Source of the DNA: Metasolibacillus sp.
GTDB taxonomy: Bacteria; Bacillota; Bacilli; Bacillales_A; Planococcaceae
Reading direction: 5' to 3'
DNA: 64,000 nt
NCBI RefSeq assembly: GCF_025291715.1
Contig: NZ_JAMBIZ010000009.1
Span: forward strand, 46,726-110,725
This document shows positions 28,147 through 37,003 of the stretch, piece after piece. The notes under the pieces are model-generated. The model was not told where the DNA came from. It worked only from the letters and a program-made list of their open reading frames with translations, and searched no databases. Each line of letters opens with the position of its first letter. Positions within the stretch are counted from its first letter, which is position 1. A program made the position numbers and the translations under genes.

Positions 28147-28242
28147 ATTCGCTCAACGAATGAAGAAATTCGCTCAACCAATCGTCAAATTCGCCCAACG
28201 AACAGGTGAAATCGCTCAACCAATGTTTGTTTTCGCCCGTTA
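28147..28242. repeat. Five-copy 21-bp intergenic repeat (TTCGCYCAAC core)
   Basis: Units start at 28147, 28168, 28189, 28210 and 28231, exactly 21 bp apart. The conserved part is ATTCGCTCAACNAAT and the last 6 bp vary. The array fills the gap between moaA and the convergent mobA-moaC gene. A hairpin (GAGGGGC...GCCCCCTC, 28245-28277) follows, without a clear T tract. Confidence 0.9.
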
Positions 28243-28280
28243 GAGAGGGGCATGTCTGGAATTCAGACAGCCCCCTCGCA

Positions 28281-28763
28281 TTAGTCACGCATATATGTGC
28301 CGCTTTTGCCACCGGTTTTCTGTACAAGATAGGTTTCTTTAATAACCATCGATTTGTCAACAGCTTTGCACATATCGTAAAACGTTAGTGCGGCAACCGA
28401 AACAGCTGTTAATGCTTCCATTTCTACACCTGTTTTGCCATTGCATTTGACAGTTGCTTCGATATGTAGCTCATAGCCTGAAGTGCCTTGTTGATACGTG
28501 AATTGGAAATCAGTACCTTGCAGCATAATTGGATGGCACATTGGAATAATATCCGATGTTTTTTTAGCAGCCATAATACCCGCAATTTGTGCAACTTGTG
28601 TTGGGTCACCTTTTTTAATATGACCTTGCTGAATAGCTTGATATAATTCATCTGATAAAGTGATTGTGCTACGCGCGATAGCTGTGCGCTGTGTAACGTC
28701 CTTTGTCGAAATATCGACCATCTTTGGACGACCTTGCTCATTCCAATGGGTAAAATTGTTCAT
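28281..28763 (-). CDS. moaC: MoaC from internal start (possible separate product)
   Basis: This is the downstream half of the MobA-MoaC frame, 160 aa, which is the normal length of MoaC and starts with the family-typical [17 protein letters not shown]. The internal ribosome site AAAGGAG, 7 nt before ATG, is as strong as those of independent genes. It would give free cyclic pyranopterin monophosphate synthase in addition to the fusion. Which product exists cannot be decided from sequence. Confidence 0.6.
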   Translation of the reverse strand: MNNFTHWNEQGRPKMVDISTKDVTQRTAIARSTITLSDELYQAIQQGHIKKGDPTQVAQIAGIMAAKKTSDIIPMCHPIMLQGTDFQFTYQQGTSGYELHIEATVKCNGKTGVEMEALTAVSVAALTFYDMCKAVDKSMVIKETYLVQKTGGKSGTYMRD

Positions 28764-29333
28764 CGTTTGACTCCTTTGCCAATCTTGTGGTGTGTTGATA
28801 TTGGTAAATGTCATTGTATCGCTTTCAAATGGGACATAGCAAACACGAAGCTTTTCCAACAAAGCCTGCATGCTGCGTCGATTTTGCTGAACGAGCTTGC
28901 TTGCAAAGGGATAGGCAGTACGGCGATATAGGGCAACAAGTGGCTGCAACCTGTCAGCTTGCTGCGGCACGATGGCATCATAGCGCTCATCTATAAAAGA
29001 CAGCAATGCTTTAACAAGTGCTGCATCAATAAAAGGCATATCGCTTGCTAAAACAAAAAACCACTCAACAGCAGGAAAGTTTTCCATAATATTATGCAAC
29101 GCAAAAAGCGGACCTTGATGTGGCTGTTGCTCAATTAGCCACTGTACATTATCTTGTGCAAAGCCTTGCTGCAAGTGCGCATTTGTGGCGATAATTAAAG
29201 GCTGTAGCTGATTTTGCTGTAAAGCGTTTAAGCTGTATTGATAAAGGGGCTGACCTGCAAATTGCTCAAACATTTTTGGCTGACCATAACGTGAAGATTG
29301 CCCACCTGCTAAGACGACACCTGCGATATTCAT
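28281..29333 (-). CDS. mobA-moaC: MobA-MoaC fusion: Moco guanylyltransferase / cyclic pyranopterin phosphate synthase
   Basis: One open frame of 350 codons. Residues 1-190 are MobA, which adds GMP to Moco: [17 protein letters not shown] is its loop, and LASDMPFID follows. Residues 191-350 are MoaC, which forms cPMP with Moa[52 protein letters not shown] (cited in part). No stop separates them. The moaC ATG (28763) is preceded by AAAGGAG at ideal spacing, so a separate MoaC may also be made. The upstream ATG overlaps the moaB stop by 4 nt. Either a true fusion or a recent loss of the mobA stop. Confidence 0.9.
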   Translation of the reverse strand: MNIAGVVLAGGQSSRYGQPKMFEQFAGQPLYQYSLNALQQNQLQPLIIATNAHLQQGFAQDNVQWLIEQQPHQGPLFALHNIMENFPAVEWFFVLASDMPFIDAALVKALLSFIDERYDAIVPQQADRLQPLVALYRRTAYPFASKLVQQNRRSMQALLEKLRVCYVPFESDTMTFTNINTPQDWQRSQTMNNFTHWNEQGRPKMVDISTKDVTQRTAIARSTITLSDELYQAIQQGHIKKGDPTQVAQIAGIMAAKKTSDIIPMCHPIMLQGTDFQFTYQQGTSGYELHIEATVKCNGKTGVEMEALTAVSVAALTFYDMCKAVDKSMVIKETYLVQKTGGKSGTYMRD

Positions 29334-29827
29334 AAGCGCTGCAACTCGCCAACAAAATGTTGAATCGTCGGTATAATGAGCTGCGTCATTGCAAGTGTAA
29401 CAGCGTTTGTGGAGCCTGGTAGCACATAAATAGCTGTTTGCTGACAGCTGCCTGCTGTTGCACGGCTAAACATTGCTTTTGCGCCAATTTCATTGTAGCT
29501 TAACGCGCGAAATAATTCGCCAAACCCTGTCATTTCCTTCTCAAAAAGGGGCACGACTGTATCATAAGTTTGGTCTCTTGCGGTAAAGCCTGTACCACCT
29601 GTGATAAGAATGGCATGAACCGTCGGGTCAGCGCACCAGCCTTGTAGATGGTGAGCAATTTCAGCAGGCTCATCTTGTACAATTTGATAGTCTGCTAAGG
29701 AGAAGGAGGCGTCCTCAAGCAATGCTTGAATACGTTGCCCACTCTTATCATCTGCTACTGTCCGTGTGTCGCTTACTGTTAAAACAGCCGCATGTATAGT
29801 AAGGTGTTGATGTGTTGGATGTGTCAT
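29330..29827 (-). CDS. moaB: Molybdopterin adenylyltransferase-type protein MoaB/MogA
   Basis: 165 aa. The MoCF_biosynth fold has [19 protein letters not shown] at the N-terminus, the [17 protein letters not shown] loop and [21 protein letters not shown]. It activates molybdopterin by adenylylation before metal insertion. It is the first gene of the minus unit moaB/mobA-moaC. GGAGAATTACT precedes the ATG. Only 60 bp separate it from divergent moeB, so the two share a control region. Confidence 0.92.
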   Translation of the reverse strand: MTHPTHQHLTIHAAVLTVSDTRTVADDKSGQRIQALLEDASFSLADYQIVQDEPAEIAHHLQGWCADPTVHAILITGGTGFTARDQTYDTVVPLFEKEMTGFGELFRALSYNEIGAKAMFSRATAGSCQQTAIYVLPGSTNAVTLAMTQLIIPTIQHFVGELQRL

Positions 29828-29852
29828 AGTAATTCTCCTTTTTAAAGTTCAT

Positions 29853-29858
29853 TATAAT
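29853..29858 (+). promoter_or_regulatory. Candidate -10 of moeB operon
   Basis: TATAAT stands 30 bp before the moeB ATG in the 60-bp gap between divergent moaB and moeB. No convincing -35 is seen, and the region would overlap the moaB leader. Confidence 0.4.
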
Positions 29859-29887
29859 CAAAATCTAAACAGAAAGGCAAAAGTGCC

Positions 29888-30904
29888 ATGCAAGATAGAT
29901 ATTCAAGACAACAATTATTTCAGCCCATTGGACAACTTGGGCAACAGCAGCTCCAGCAAAAGCATGTGCTGATTGTTGGTGTTGGCGCGTTGGGTAGTGC
30001 GAGTGCAGAAGCGCTTGTACGTGCGGGTATTGGTAAGCTGACATTAGTTGACCGTGATTATGTAGAATGGAGCAATTTGCAAAGGCAGCAGCTTTATACA
30101 GAGCAAGACGCTTGTAATAAAATACCGAAAGTGATTGCAGCGCAGCAACGCTTACAGCAAATTAATCGCGATGTGCTGATTGATGTACATATTGTAGATG
30201 CACATACAGAGCAGTTTGTAGCATTGTTAGATGGCGTAGATGTCATAATGGATGCAACAGATAACTTTGATATTCGGTTTTTCCTTAACGATCTTGCGCA
30301 AAAGCATCAAATACCGTGGGTGTATGGTTCATGTGTCGGTAGCTATGGGGCTACGTATACTATAGTGCCAAACGTGACACCTTGCTTACATTGTTTATTA
30401 TCCGTCATACCAAATACAGGGGCAACTTGTGATACAGTTGGCATTATTAGTCCAACAGTGCAAATTGTAGCAGCCTATCAAGTGGCAGAGATATTAAAAA
30501 TTTTAGTAGGAAATATGACAGCTTTACGCAAAAGCTATTTAATATTTGATGTTTGGCAAAACCAGCATTATGAAATTAATGTGGATAAAGTAAGGAAGCA
30601 CGATTGCTCATCCTGTGGCACAAATCCGACATATCCATATTTATCTTATGAAAATCAAACAAAGCTGGAAGTATTATGTGGCCGCGATGCTGTGCAAATT
30701 CGTCCGCCACAACGAATTCACTATGACTTGCAGCAACTCGCAGAAAAACTTCAACACCATGGGGATATCCAGAAAAATCCATATTTACTTTCCTGTCAAA
30801 CAGCAGATTATCGCTTTGTACTGTTTCAAGATGGGCGAGTTGTCATTCATGGTGTGCAAGACATTCAACAAGCGAAAAGCATTTACTATCGTTTTTTAGG
30901 ATAA
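29888..30904 (+). CDS. moeB: MoeB/ThiF-family sulfur-carrier adenylyltransferase
   Basis: 338 aa, an E1-like enzyme that adenylylates the C-terminal Gly of MoaD. The nucleotide loop is VLIVGVGALGSASAEALVRAG (cited in part, about 28-47). The zinc Cys pairs are CLHC (about 177) and CSSCG (about 239). DATDNFDIRFFLND is the typical catalytic region. A C-terminal extension of about 90 residues is present, as in B. subtilis MoeB, without a rhodanese active site. It leads the moeB-moeA-mobB-moaE-moaD operon. Confidence 0.9.
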   Translation: MQDRYSRQQLFQPIGQLGQQQLQQKHVLIVGVGALGSASAEALVRAGIGKLTLVDRDYVEWSNLQRQQLYTEQDACNKIPKVIAAQQRLQQINRDVLIDVHIVDAHTEQFVALLDGVDVIMDATDNFDIRFFLNDLAQKHQIPWVYGSCVGSYGATYTIVPNVTPCLHCLLSVIPNTGATCDTVGIISPTVQIVAAYQVAEILKILVGNMTALRKSYLIFDVWQNQHYEINVDKVRKHDCSSCGTNPTYPYLSYENQTKLEVLCGRDAVQIRPPQRIHYDLQQLAEKLQHHGDIQKNPYLLSCQTADYRFVLFQDGRVVIHGVQDIQQAKSIYYRFLG

Positions 30905-30917
30905 AGGAGTGTTTCAT

Positions 30918-32210
30918 ATGATAGAACAAAGAAAGCCGATTGCAGTAGCAGAGGCTGTGCAACGTGTCATGAATTATGCGTATCAAGCACAAACAGAAAC
31001 GATTCCATTACAGCAAGCTTATGGACGTTTTTTAGCAGAAGATATTGCGGCTGACCAAGATGTCCCTGCCTTTGACCGTTCTCCTTACGATGGCTATGCA
31101 ATACGTTCCATTGATAGTGAGGGAGCGAATGCTGAAAAGTCTGTTGTTTTCCAAGTAGTAGGAGAGATTGGTGCAGGCTATGTTTATGATGGCATCATCG
31201 GTGAGCGACAAGCAGTACGCATTATGACAGGGGCCATGATTCCACAGGGCTGTGATGCTGTTGTCATGCTCGAAATTACACAAAGCTTTGAGCAAAATGG
31301 GCAAGCCTATATGTCGCTGAAACGACAAATACAAGCAGGTACTAATATTTCTTACAAAGGCGAAGATATTCAAAAGGATGCTATTTTAATCACAAAAGGG
31401 CAGTATATTAATCCAGGTGTTGTGGCCTTATTAGCTACATTCGGTTATCCTCATGTAACGGTTTTTAAAAAGCCAATTATCGGTGTGATTGCAACTGGCA
31501 GTGAATTATTAGAGCCCCATGAAGCATTGCAAGCTGGTAAAATTCGCAATAGCAATGCGTATATGGTGATGGCACAAATAGAACGCGCAGGAGCAACGGC
31601 AAAATATTTTGGACAATTAAGCGATAATTTGGAGCTATGCATTCAAGCTGTGCAAGAGGCTTTACAGGAAGTAGATATATTGATTACTACGGGCGGTGTA
31701 TCTGTTGGTGATTATGATTATTTACCAGCGATTTATGAGGCAATTGGCGCAGAGGTGTTGTTTAATAAAGTAGCAATGCGCCCAGGCAGTGTGACGACAG
31801 TGGCAATGCGTGATGGACAGCTATTATACGGTTTATCAGGCAATCCATCTGCTTGTTATGTCGGCTTTGAGCTATTTGCACGCCCGATTATTCGCACAGC
31901 CTTTCACAATCCACGGCCTCATTTACGACGTGAGCAGGCGGTATTAGGTGCTGATTTTCCAAAGCCGAACCCATTTACGCGCTTTGTACGTGCAATGGTT
32001 TCCTTCCAAAATGGGCAACTAGTAGCTGTACCTTGTGGTTTTGATAAATCAAGTGCTGTATCTTCACTAGAAGGAGCTAATGCCTTTATTGTGCTGCCAG
32101 GCGGTTCGCGTGGCTATGGGAAAGGAATGCAAGTGGTCGTTTTATTATTAGAGGATACGCAAGGAAGTGAATGGCCTTGGGACAGCATCGAAAAATCCTC
32201 CAGATTGTAG
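30918..32210 (+). CDS. moeA: Molybdopterin molybdenumtransferase
   Basis: 430 aa. MoeA inserts molybdate into adenylylated molybdopterin. Features: DVPAFDRSPYDGYAIRS (about 45-61), the MoCF domain with GVIATGSELLEP and TTGGVSVGDYDYL, RPGSVTT, and LSGNPSACYVGFELF. The frame opens at GTG 30909, but that codon is part of the AAAGGAG site. ATG 30918 is correct. Its last 40 nt overlap mobB in another frame. Confidence 0.95.
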   Translation: MIEQRKPIAVAEAVQRVMNYAYQAQTETIPLQQAYGRFLAEDIAADQDVPAFDRSPYDGYAIRSIDSEGANAEKSVVFQVVGEIGAGYVYDGIIGERQAVRIMTGAMIPQGCDAVVMLEITQSFEQNGQAYMSLKRQIQAGTNISYKGEDIQKDAILITKGQYINPGVVALLATFGYPHVTVFKKPIIGVIATGSELLEPHEALQAGKIRNSNAYMVMAQIERAGATAKYFGQLSDNLELCIQAVQEALQEVDILITTGGVSVGDYDYLPAIYEAIGAEVLFNKVAMRPGSVTTVAMRDGQLLYGLSGNPSACYVGFELFARPIIRTAFHNPRPHLRREQAVLGADFPKPNPFTRFVRAMVSFQNGQLVAVPCGFDKSSAVSSLEGANAFIVLPGGSRGYGKGMQVVVLLLEDTQGSEWPWDSIEKSSRL

Positions 32211-32683
32211 GTTATCAAAATAGCGGAAAAACAACATTGATGGAGCAGCTCATTAGTAGTGCAACAAAGCAAGGGCTTCGTGTCGCAACGATTAAGCATC
32301 ATGGACATGGCGGCGCGCCACAAGTAGATAAGACGAAGGATAGTGCGCGCCATGAAGCGGCTGGTGCTACTATAACCGCTGTCGAAGGGGAAGGGACTTT
32401 GCGACTAAGCATACAACAACAATGCTGGGAACTAGCAGATATTGTGGCAATTTATGATGCTTTCCCTATAGATTGCTTGTTGATTGAAGGCTATAAAAAG
32501 GCGCATTATCCAAAAGTTGTCCTGTTACGCACAGAGGCAGATGAAGTGCTATTGCAGCAGCTATCCAATATTGTCTGTGTGATTTATTGGCATAAGCAAC
32601 TTTCAGTGGACTATCCCATTTTTTCAATTAATGAAACTGCACAATATATTGATTTTTTAATGACAGAAATGAGGAAAGATTGA
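32171..32683 (+). CDS. mobB: Molybdopterin-guanine dinucleotide biosynthesis protein B
   Basis: 170 aa GTP-binding accessory of MobA. The P-loop is IVGYQNSGKTTLMEQL (about 12-27). IKHHGHGG and DSARHEAAGA are family segments. The ATG lies inside the end of moeA, 5 nt after AAGGAAG, and the stop overlaps the moaE start as TGATG, so expression is coupled to both neighbours. Confidence 0.92.
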   Translation: MALGQHRKILQIVGYQNSGKTTLMEQLISSATKQGLRVATIKHHGHGGAPQVDKTKDSARHEAAGATITAVEGEGTLRLSIQQQCWELADIVAIYDAFPIDCLLIEGYKKAHYPKVVLLRTEADEVLLQQLSNIVCVIYWHKQLSVDYPIFSINETAQYIDFLMTEMRKD

Positions 32684-33141
32684 TGTTTGAAATTACCGAT
32701 AAGCCGATTGATGTGGAACAGGTAAGGGGAAAAGTAGTCAGCCGTAATGCAGGGGCGATTACTGTTTTTATTGGCACTGTAAGAGAAATGACTGCGGGCA
32801 AAAAAACGTTACATTTAGAGTATCAAGCCTACACACTGATGGCACTTAAAATGTTTGAGCAAATTGCAAAAGAGGTACAGGAGCGCTGGACAGATGCACA
32901 AATTGCCATTAGCCATCGCATTGGGCATTTAGCCATTTCGGATATTGCGGTTGTTATAGCTGTATCTTCACCACATCGCAAAGCAGCATATGAAGCAAAC
33001 GAATATGCCATCGACCGCATTAAACAAATTGTGCCGATTTGGAAAAAAGAGCATTGGGAAGATGGCACAGAATGGATAGGCGATCAATTGGAAAACATTC
33101 CTTATCCAACAGGCATGCCCTCATTAAACAAGGAGGACTAG
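32683..33141 (+). CDS. moaE: Molybdopterin synthase catalytic subunit
   Basis: 152 aa. MoaE transfers sulfur from MoaD thiocarboxylate to cPMP. The pattern is GAITVFIGTVREMT, LEYQAYTLMALKMFEQI, HRIGHLAISDIAVVIAVSSPHRKAAYEA (cited in part) and PIWKKEHWEDG, with the catalytic Lys in the last. TTG 32680 is in frame, but ATG 32683 is properly spaced from GAGGAAA. It lies between mobB and moaD in the same operon. Confidence 0.95.
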   Translation: MFEITDKPIDVEQVRGKVVSRNAGAITVFIGTVREMTAGKKTLHLEYQAYTLMALKMFEQIAKEVQERWTDAQIAISHRIGHLAISDIAVVIAVSSPHRKAAYEANEYAIDRIKQIVPIWKKEHWEDGTEWIGDQLENIPYPTGMPSLNKED

Positions 33142-33146
33142 GTACG

Positions 33147-33377
33147 ATGAATATTTTATTATTTGCTCATTTACAAGAAGTAATTGGGCAACCCCAGCTA
33201 ACAGTTGATTTACCACAATGTACGGTAGGTGAGCTGAAGCAATGGATGACAAGCAATTACCCGAATATTTCCTTGCAGCAAGTGATGGTTGCAGTAAACG
33301 AGGAGTTCGCTTTAGATACAACGATTATTCAACCACAGGACACAGTAGCCTTTATCCCGCCAATCAGTGGGGGATGA
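33147..33377 (+). CDS. moaD: Molybdopterin synthase sulfur-carrier subunit
   Basis: 76 aa ubiquitin-like protein that ends in Gly-Gly (AFIPPISGG), which is the site of thiocarboxylation. The ATG lies 5 bp after moaE and follows AAGGAGG by about 9 nt. The frame remains open upstream into moaE, but the ribosome site fixes the start. It is the last gene of the moeB operon. Confidence 0.93.
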   Translation: MNILLFAHLQEVIGQPQLTVDLPQCTVGELKQWMTSNYPNISLQQVMVAVNEEFALDTTIIQPQDTVAFIPPISGG

Positions 33378-33411
33378 GAATTAAACTCGCAAATAAATCC
33401 TCAAAACTCAA

Positions 33412-33446
33412 AAGAGCAAACAATTCATCATGAATCGTTTGCTCTT
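33412..33446. terminator. Bidirectional terminator between moaD and modB
   Basis: AAGAGCAAAC (33412-33421) pairs with GTTTGCTCTT (33437-33446), with an inner ATTCAT/ATGAAT dyad. The modB stop codon (33428-33430) lies in the loop region. Confidence 0.82.
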
Positions 33447-34093
33447 ATTAAATGTACACCTGCCAGCATCAGAAACGAAATCCCGACCATAGAGGCTACC
33501 CATGCCCATGCAAGTGGCATATTGTTAGAGCCAATGGCCATATAAATTGCAATTGGTGCAGTTTGTGTTTTGCCAGGTAAGTTACCAGCGAACATTAATG
33601 TTGCGCCGAATTCACCTAAGGCCCTTGCAAAGCTTAAGATGACACCTGCTACAAGGGCTTTGAAAGCAAGAGGGATAGCTATATAGAAAAAAACTTGTCT
33701 TTCGCTGGCACCAGCTACACGTGCAGCATCTTCAATATCTTGATCAATTGACTCAAAGCCTAGTTTAGCTGATTGATACATCAGTGGAAAAGCAACGACA
33801 GTTGAAGCAAGAACCGCTGCCCACCATGTGAACATAATTGGCTGATTGAAAAGCCAAATAATGGCGCTACCTAGTACACTATTTTTACCGAAAAGGATAA
33901 TTAATAAAAAGCCAACAACAGTAGGTGGCAAGACTAATGGTAAGAGCAGTAAAGTTTCTACAAATAATTTTCCACGGAAATGACGTCTTGCCATCCATCT
34001 TCCTAACAAAGTGCCGATAAGCAAAACGATGATGCTAGAAACTAAGGCAACCTCCACCGAAAGCTTAAGTGGCGACCAAAAGTCCATGCTCAT
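33428..34093 (-). CDS. modB: Molybdate ABC transporter permease
   Basis: 221 aa with about five helices and the EAA loop SIDQDIEDAARVAGASERQVFFYIAIPLA (cited in part). GEFGATLMFAGNLPGKTQTAPIAIY (cited in part) is the ModB signature. It follows modA by 3 bp. No modC ATPase gene is in the window. B. subtilis modAB also lacks an adjacent one, so an ATPase encoded elsewhere is presumed. Confidence 0.94.
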   Translation of the reverse strand: MSMDFWSPLKLSVEVALVSSIIVLLIGTLLGRWMARRHFRGKLFVETLLLLPLVLPPTVVGFLLIILFGKNSVLGSAIIWLFNQPIMFTWWAAVLASTVVAFPLMYQSAKLGFESIDQDIEDAARVAGASERQVFFYIAIPLAFKALVAGVILSFARALGEFGATLMFAGNLPGKTQTAPIAIYMAIGSNNMPLAWAWVASMVGISFLMLAGVHLIRANDS

Positions 34094-34096
34094 TAC

Positions 34097-34867
34097 TTAC
34101 TGCCCCTTGTTAAAGCCATACTTTTCAAAGATCTCCATAGCTGCATCGCTTTGTAAAAACTCATAAAAATCTGTGGCATCCGCTGTTTGCTTACTATCCT
34201 TTAAAATGCCTACTGGATAAATAATCGGTGTATGTGTGTCGCTAGCAGCAGTTGCGACAATTTCAACTTTATCTGAAATAAGCGCATCTGTTTTATAAAC
34301 TAAGCCCGCATCAACATTTTCTGTTTCTACATATGTCAGCACCTGTCGTACATCTTTTGTATAAACGACTTTAGCTTCTAGTTCATGCCACAATTCTAAG
34401 TTTTGTAATAATTCCATTCCATATTGACCAGCTGGAACATTATCTGGTGTACCAAGCGCAATCTTTTCTGCATTTTTTAATTCTTTGAAAGATTGAATGT
34501 TTTTAGTATTGTTTGCTGGAACGACTAATACTAGTTCATTCGCAAGTAATTTTGTGCCTTGCTTTTGGTCAATAAAGCCTTCATCTACTAGCTCATCAAA
34601 TTTATTTTCTGCTGCTGAGAAAAATAAATCGACAGGTGCGCCCTGTAATATTTGCTGCTGCAATGTACCAGAGCCACCAAAATTATAGGTGATTGTCACA
34701 TTCGGATGCTCATTTGTATATGTCGCTGTTAATTCCTCTAAAGCATCTTGTAAGCTAGCGGCAGCGGAAATTGTTAATTCTACTGCTTCATCGTTAGCTG
34801 TTTGACTGCTACAGCCAACTAACAAAATTGAAACGAATAAAATGGCGATACAATAAATTTTCTTCAT
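34097..34867 (-). CDS. modA: Molybdate-binding lipoprotein
   Basis: 256 aa. The signal peptide has the lipobox LVGC (Cys19). The mature part has LTISAAASLQDALEELTATY, GGSGTLQQQILQGAPVDLFFSAAE (cited in part) and VPAGQYGMELL, typical of ModA. Lipid-anchored on the outer face of the membrane. It captures molybdate for Moco synthesis. The ATG overlaps the stop of the upstream unknown gene (ATGA). Confidence 0.95.
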   Translation of the reverse strand: MKKIYCIAILFVSILLVGCSSQTANDEAVELTISAAASLQDALEELTATYTNEHPNVTITYNFGGSGTLQQQILQGAPVDLFFSAAENKFDELVDEGFIDQKQGTKLLANELVLVVPANNTKNIQSFKELKNAEKIALGTPDNVPAGQYGMELLQNLELWHELEAKVVYTKDVRQVLTYVETENVDAGLVYKTDALISDKVEIVATAASDTHTPIIYPVGILKDSKQTADATDFYEFLQSDAAMEIFEKYGFNKGQ

Positions 34868-35349
34868 CGGATATTATTATCTCCCTTGATAGAAAGCTGA
34901 TTCTTTTTCGTCATAAGATATTGATCAACAAGCGTGATATTCCCTTGCATTTTTTGTAATTGCTCTTTTGACACATTGCTGCTCTTTTGATAGGTATTTA
35001 TTTGTTTTTCTAAATGACCTTTCGCAGCAGATAATGATTGCAGTAGATGATTGTGCATTTTTGCTTGTAAAAAGCTTTCGGCTGTAGCGCCATTTTTATT
35101 GTTTGTATCAAGAAACGAGTGAATGCCTTCTGGTATTTTTGGCCCTGATAAAAGCCCTTTACCAAGCGCAACAGAGCCTGCATGTGAAAATAAATTGAAC
35201 ATCGCCTCTGATTGTGTTTTTTGCTGCTTGTAATCACGTGTATCAAAGGCATCCATTAAAGAATTGAAAAAATCATTGCTATTATCATTTATAAATGTAG
35301 TATCTTTGGCAAAAAATGTTTGTTTCGTATGGAATAATGGATCAATCAT
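34864..35349 (-). CDS. Unknown protein translationally coupled to modA
   Basis: 161 aa, soluble, helical and Gln/Asn-rich, with no signal peptide. Notable stretches are FNSLMDAFDTRDYKQQKTQ, AGSVALGKGLLSGPKIPEG and a C-terminal heptad-like part (HLEKQINTYQKSSNVSKEQL). I do not recognise it. GGAGG stands 7 nt before the ATG and the stop overlaps the modA ATG by 4 nt. It is therefore the first or second gene of the modAB transcript, and a link with molybdate uptake is only by position. Confidence 0.75.
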   Translation of the reverse strand: MIDPLFHTKQTFFAKDTTFINDNSNDFFNSLMDAFDTRDYKQQKTQSEAMFNLFSHAGSVALGKGLLSGPKIPEGIHSFLDTNNKNGATAESFLQAKMHNHLLQSLSAAKGHLEKQINTYQKSSNVSKEQLQKMQGNITLVDQYLMTKKNQLSIKGDNNIR

Positions 35350-35361
35350 GTTACAGCCTCC

Positions 35362-35694
35362 TTATTGAAATAGCCAGCTCCAAAGTACAGCAATGCCTCT
35401 CCCTGCAAAGAAGAGCGCAGCGATGATACCAAGAAAAACAAACAGACAACTAAATGTTAAGCCGTACATAAGCTTTTTTGGTGAAGGAATTTTGCGATTG
35501 CCCCATTCCTTTGGATCATCACTCGTTACTGTATGCACTTTTCCACAGTTAGGGCAAGCCTCTATAAATAAACGATTTTCAATAGTTTTTCCATGAATGC
35601 GAGCAATCTGGACAGATAAATTGGCTGTAGCAAAATCAATTGTAAAAGTTTCGCCACATTGCTCGCACTGCTGCATTACTTTTTTCGCTTTCAA
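35362..35694 (-). CDS. Zinc-ribbon membrane protein, unknown function
   Basis: 110 aa. A Cys4 zinc ribbon (CEQCGETF at about 9-16 and CPNCGKVH at about 47-54) precedes a single membrane helix (LTFSCLFVFLGIIAALFFAG at about 79-98). It starts at TTG with AAAGGAAG 11 nt upstream, 12 bp before the modA-linked gene, so it is likely in the same transcript. A role is not evident. Confidence 0.7.
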   Translation of the reverse strand: MKAKKVMQQCEQCGETFTIDFATANLSVQIARIHGKTIENRLFIEACPNCGKVHTVTSDDPKEWGNRKIPSPKKLMYGLTFSCLFVFLGIIAALFFAGRGIAVLWSWLFQ

Positions 35695-35718
35695 TAATTC
35701 ATCATCTTCCTTTAATAT

Positions 35719-36906
35719 TTATTCACTCGCATGCATTAAATGCGAGGCTTTGCGCGCTGTCCATGTATATGCTAAAAGCACGCACGCTAGTAAAATAATT
35801 GTTCCGAATATATAAGGTGCATCCATATTCCAATCAAATAAAGTACCTGCAAGCGCAGGACCAACCATATTTCCTAAGCTCATGTAGGCATTATTCATAC
35901 CTGCTGCATAGCCTTGACCATCGCCAGCAAGCTTCGATACAAGTGTATTTACAGCTGGACGAATAAATGTCGTCGCAATTGAGAAAAGAGTAGCTACCGT
36001 TAAAATGACAAAGAAGCTACTAATATAAATCATTAAGAACATCGTCAGTGCAGCAACGAGTAAATTAACAAAAATTACTTTCATTTCACCGAAGCGTTTA
36101 AATAGTTTATCGATAACAAACATTTGCAAAATAACGCCTGCGAAGCCACCAACTGTTAAGACAATTGCAATATCTGTTGGGGTATAGTGGAATTTATAGC
36201 CTAAATAAACAGCCATTGTTGCTTGGAAATTCGCAATGCCAAAGCTAAATGTGAAAATAACAATTAAAATCACAAAGTAAGGCATTTTCACGGAATTTGC
36301 TAATTGCTTGAATAAATTATCTTTTTTCACGTGTTGTCTAACCTGTGCAGCTACATTTGGTAAAACAAAGTAAGAAATAAGTGCAGTAGCTATCGCAAAG
36401 CCTCCAGCAATATAAAAGGGAAAGTGCAAATTAACCTTCGCCAAAAAGCCACCAATCCCTGGACCTATTGTGAAGCCGAGCGACATTGCAGCACCTAGCA
36501 TGCCCATGCCTTTTCCTCGTTCTTCTACTGTCGTAATATCAGCAACATAGGCCATGGTTGGAGCCATAATTAAAGCGGCACCAAGTCCAGCTAAGAAACG
36601 CGCTACAAATAGCATCCAAACATCTGTTGCTAAACCGAAGAAAATTTGCGCACAGCCATATATAATAAGCCCTGCAATAATAAACATTTTGCGTCCATGG
36701 CGGTCAGATAAATCGCCAGCAATTGGCGAAAATAAAAACTGCGCTAGTGCAAAGCCTGCAATAAGAAAACCAAGCGCTTGTCCACCAACGCCAAAAAGCA
36801 ATAAATAATCGGGCATTACAGGAATAATAATTCCAATACCACCCATTGTAATAAACAAGCTAAACATTAATATGTAGAGCGCGGATTTATTCGTTTGTTG
36901 TGTCAT
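35719..36906 (-). CDS. MFS drug:H+ antiporter-like exporter
   Basis: 395 aa with twelve predicted helices. Motif A between helices 2 and 3 is GDLSDRHGRKMF, and motif C is GFTIGPGIGGFLA in helix 5, which marks DHA1 drug/proton antiporters (Bmr, NorA and TetA relatives). The substrate is unknown. The frame opens 45 bp further upstream, but ATG 36906, 10 nt after AGAAGGA, is preferred. It leads the minus-strand group that continues to modB, though a separate unit is possible. Confidence 0.87.
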   Translation of the reverse strand: MTQQTNKSALYILMFSLFITMGGIGIIIPVMPDYLLLFGVGGQALGFLIAGFALAQFLFSPIAGDLSDRHGRKMFIIAGLIIYGCAQIFFGLATDVWMLFVARFLAGLGAALIMAPTMAYVADITTVEERGKGMGMLGAAMSLGFTIGPGIGGFLAKVNLHFPFYIAGGFAIATALISYFVLPNVAAQVRQHVKKDNLFKQLANSVKMPYFVILIVIFTFSFGIANFQATMAVYLGYKFHYTPTDIAIVLTVGGFAGVILQMFVIDKLFKRFGEMKVIFVNLLVAALTMFLMIYISSFFVILTVATLFSIATTFIRPAVNTLVSKLAGDGQGYAAGMNNAYMSLGNMVGPALAGTLFDWNMDAPYIFGTIILLACVLLAYTWTARKASHLMHASE

Positions 36907-37003
36907 ATATAGTCCGTCCTTCTGATTATTCGATTGAACTAAGTCTACCATAAGGAGTAGGGGACTGCTATTAATTAAGATTGTAGTAATGCAGCAAATA
37001 AAA

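Noticed and set aside
28147..28242. CRISPR array
   Set aside because: The period is only 21 bp with 6-bp variable parts and no cas genes. It is a minisatellite-type intergenic repeat.
28245..28277. GAGGGGC...GCCCCCTC hairpin as terminator of moaA or moaC
   Set aside because: The stem is good, but neither side has a T tract, so it is described only as a hairpin beside the repeat array.
33039..33146. Upstream extension of moaD into moaE
   Set aside because: It is out of frame with moaE and precedes the AAGGAGG site. MoaD family length is met by ATG 33147.
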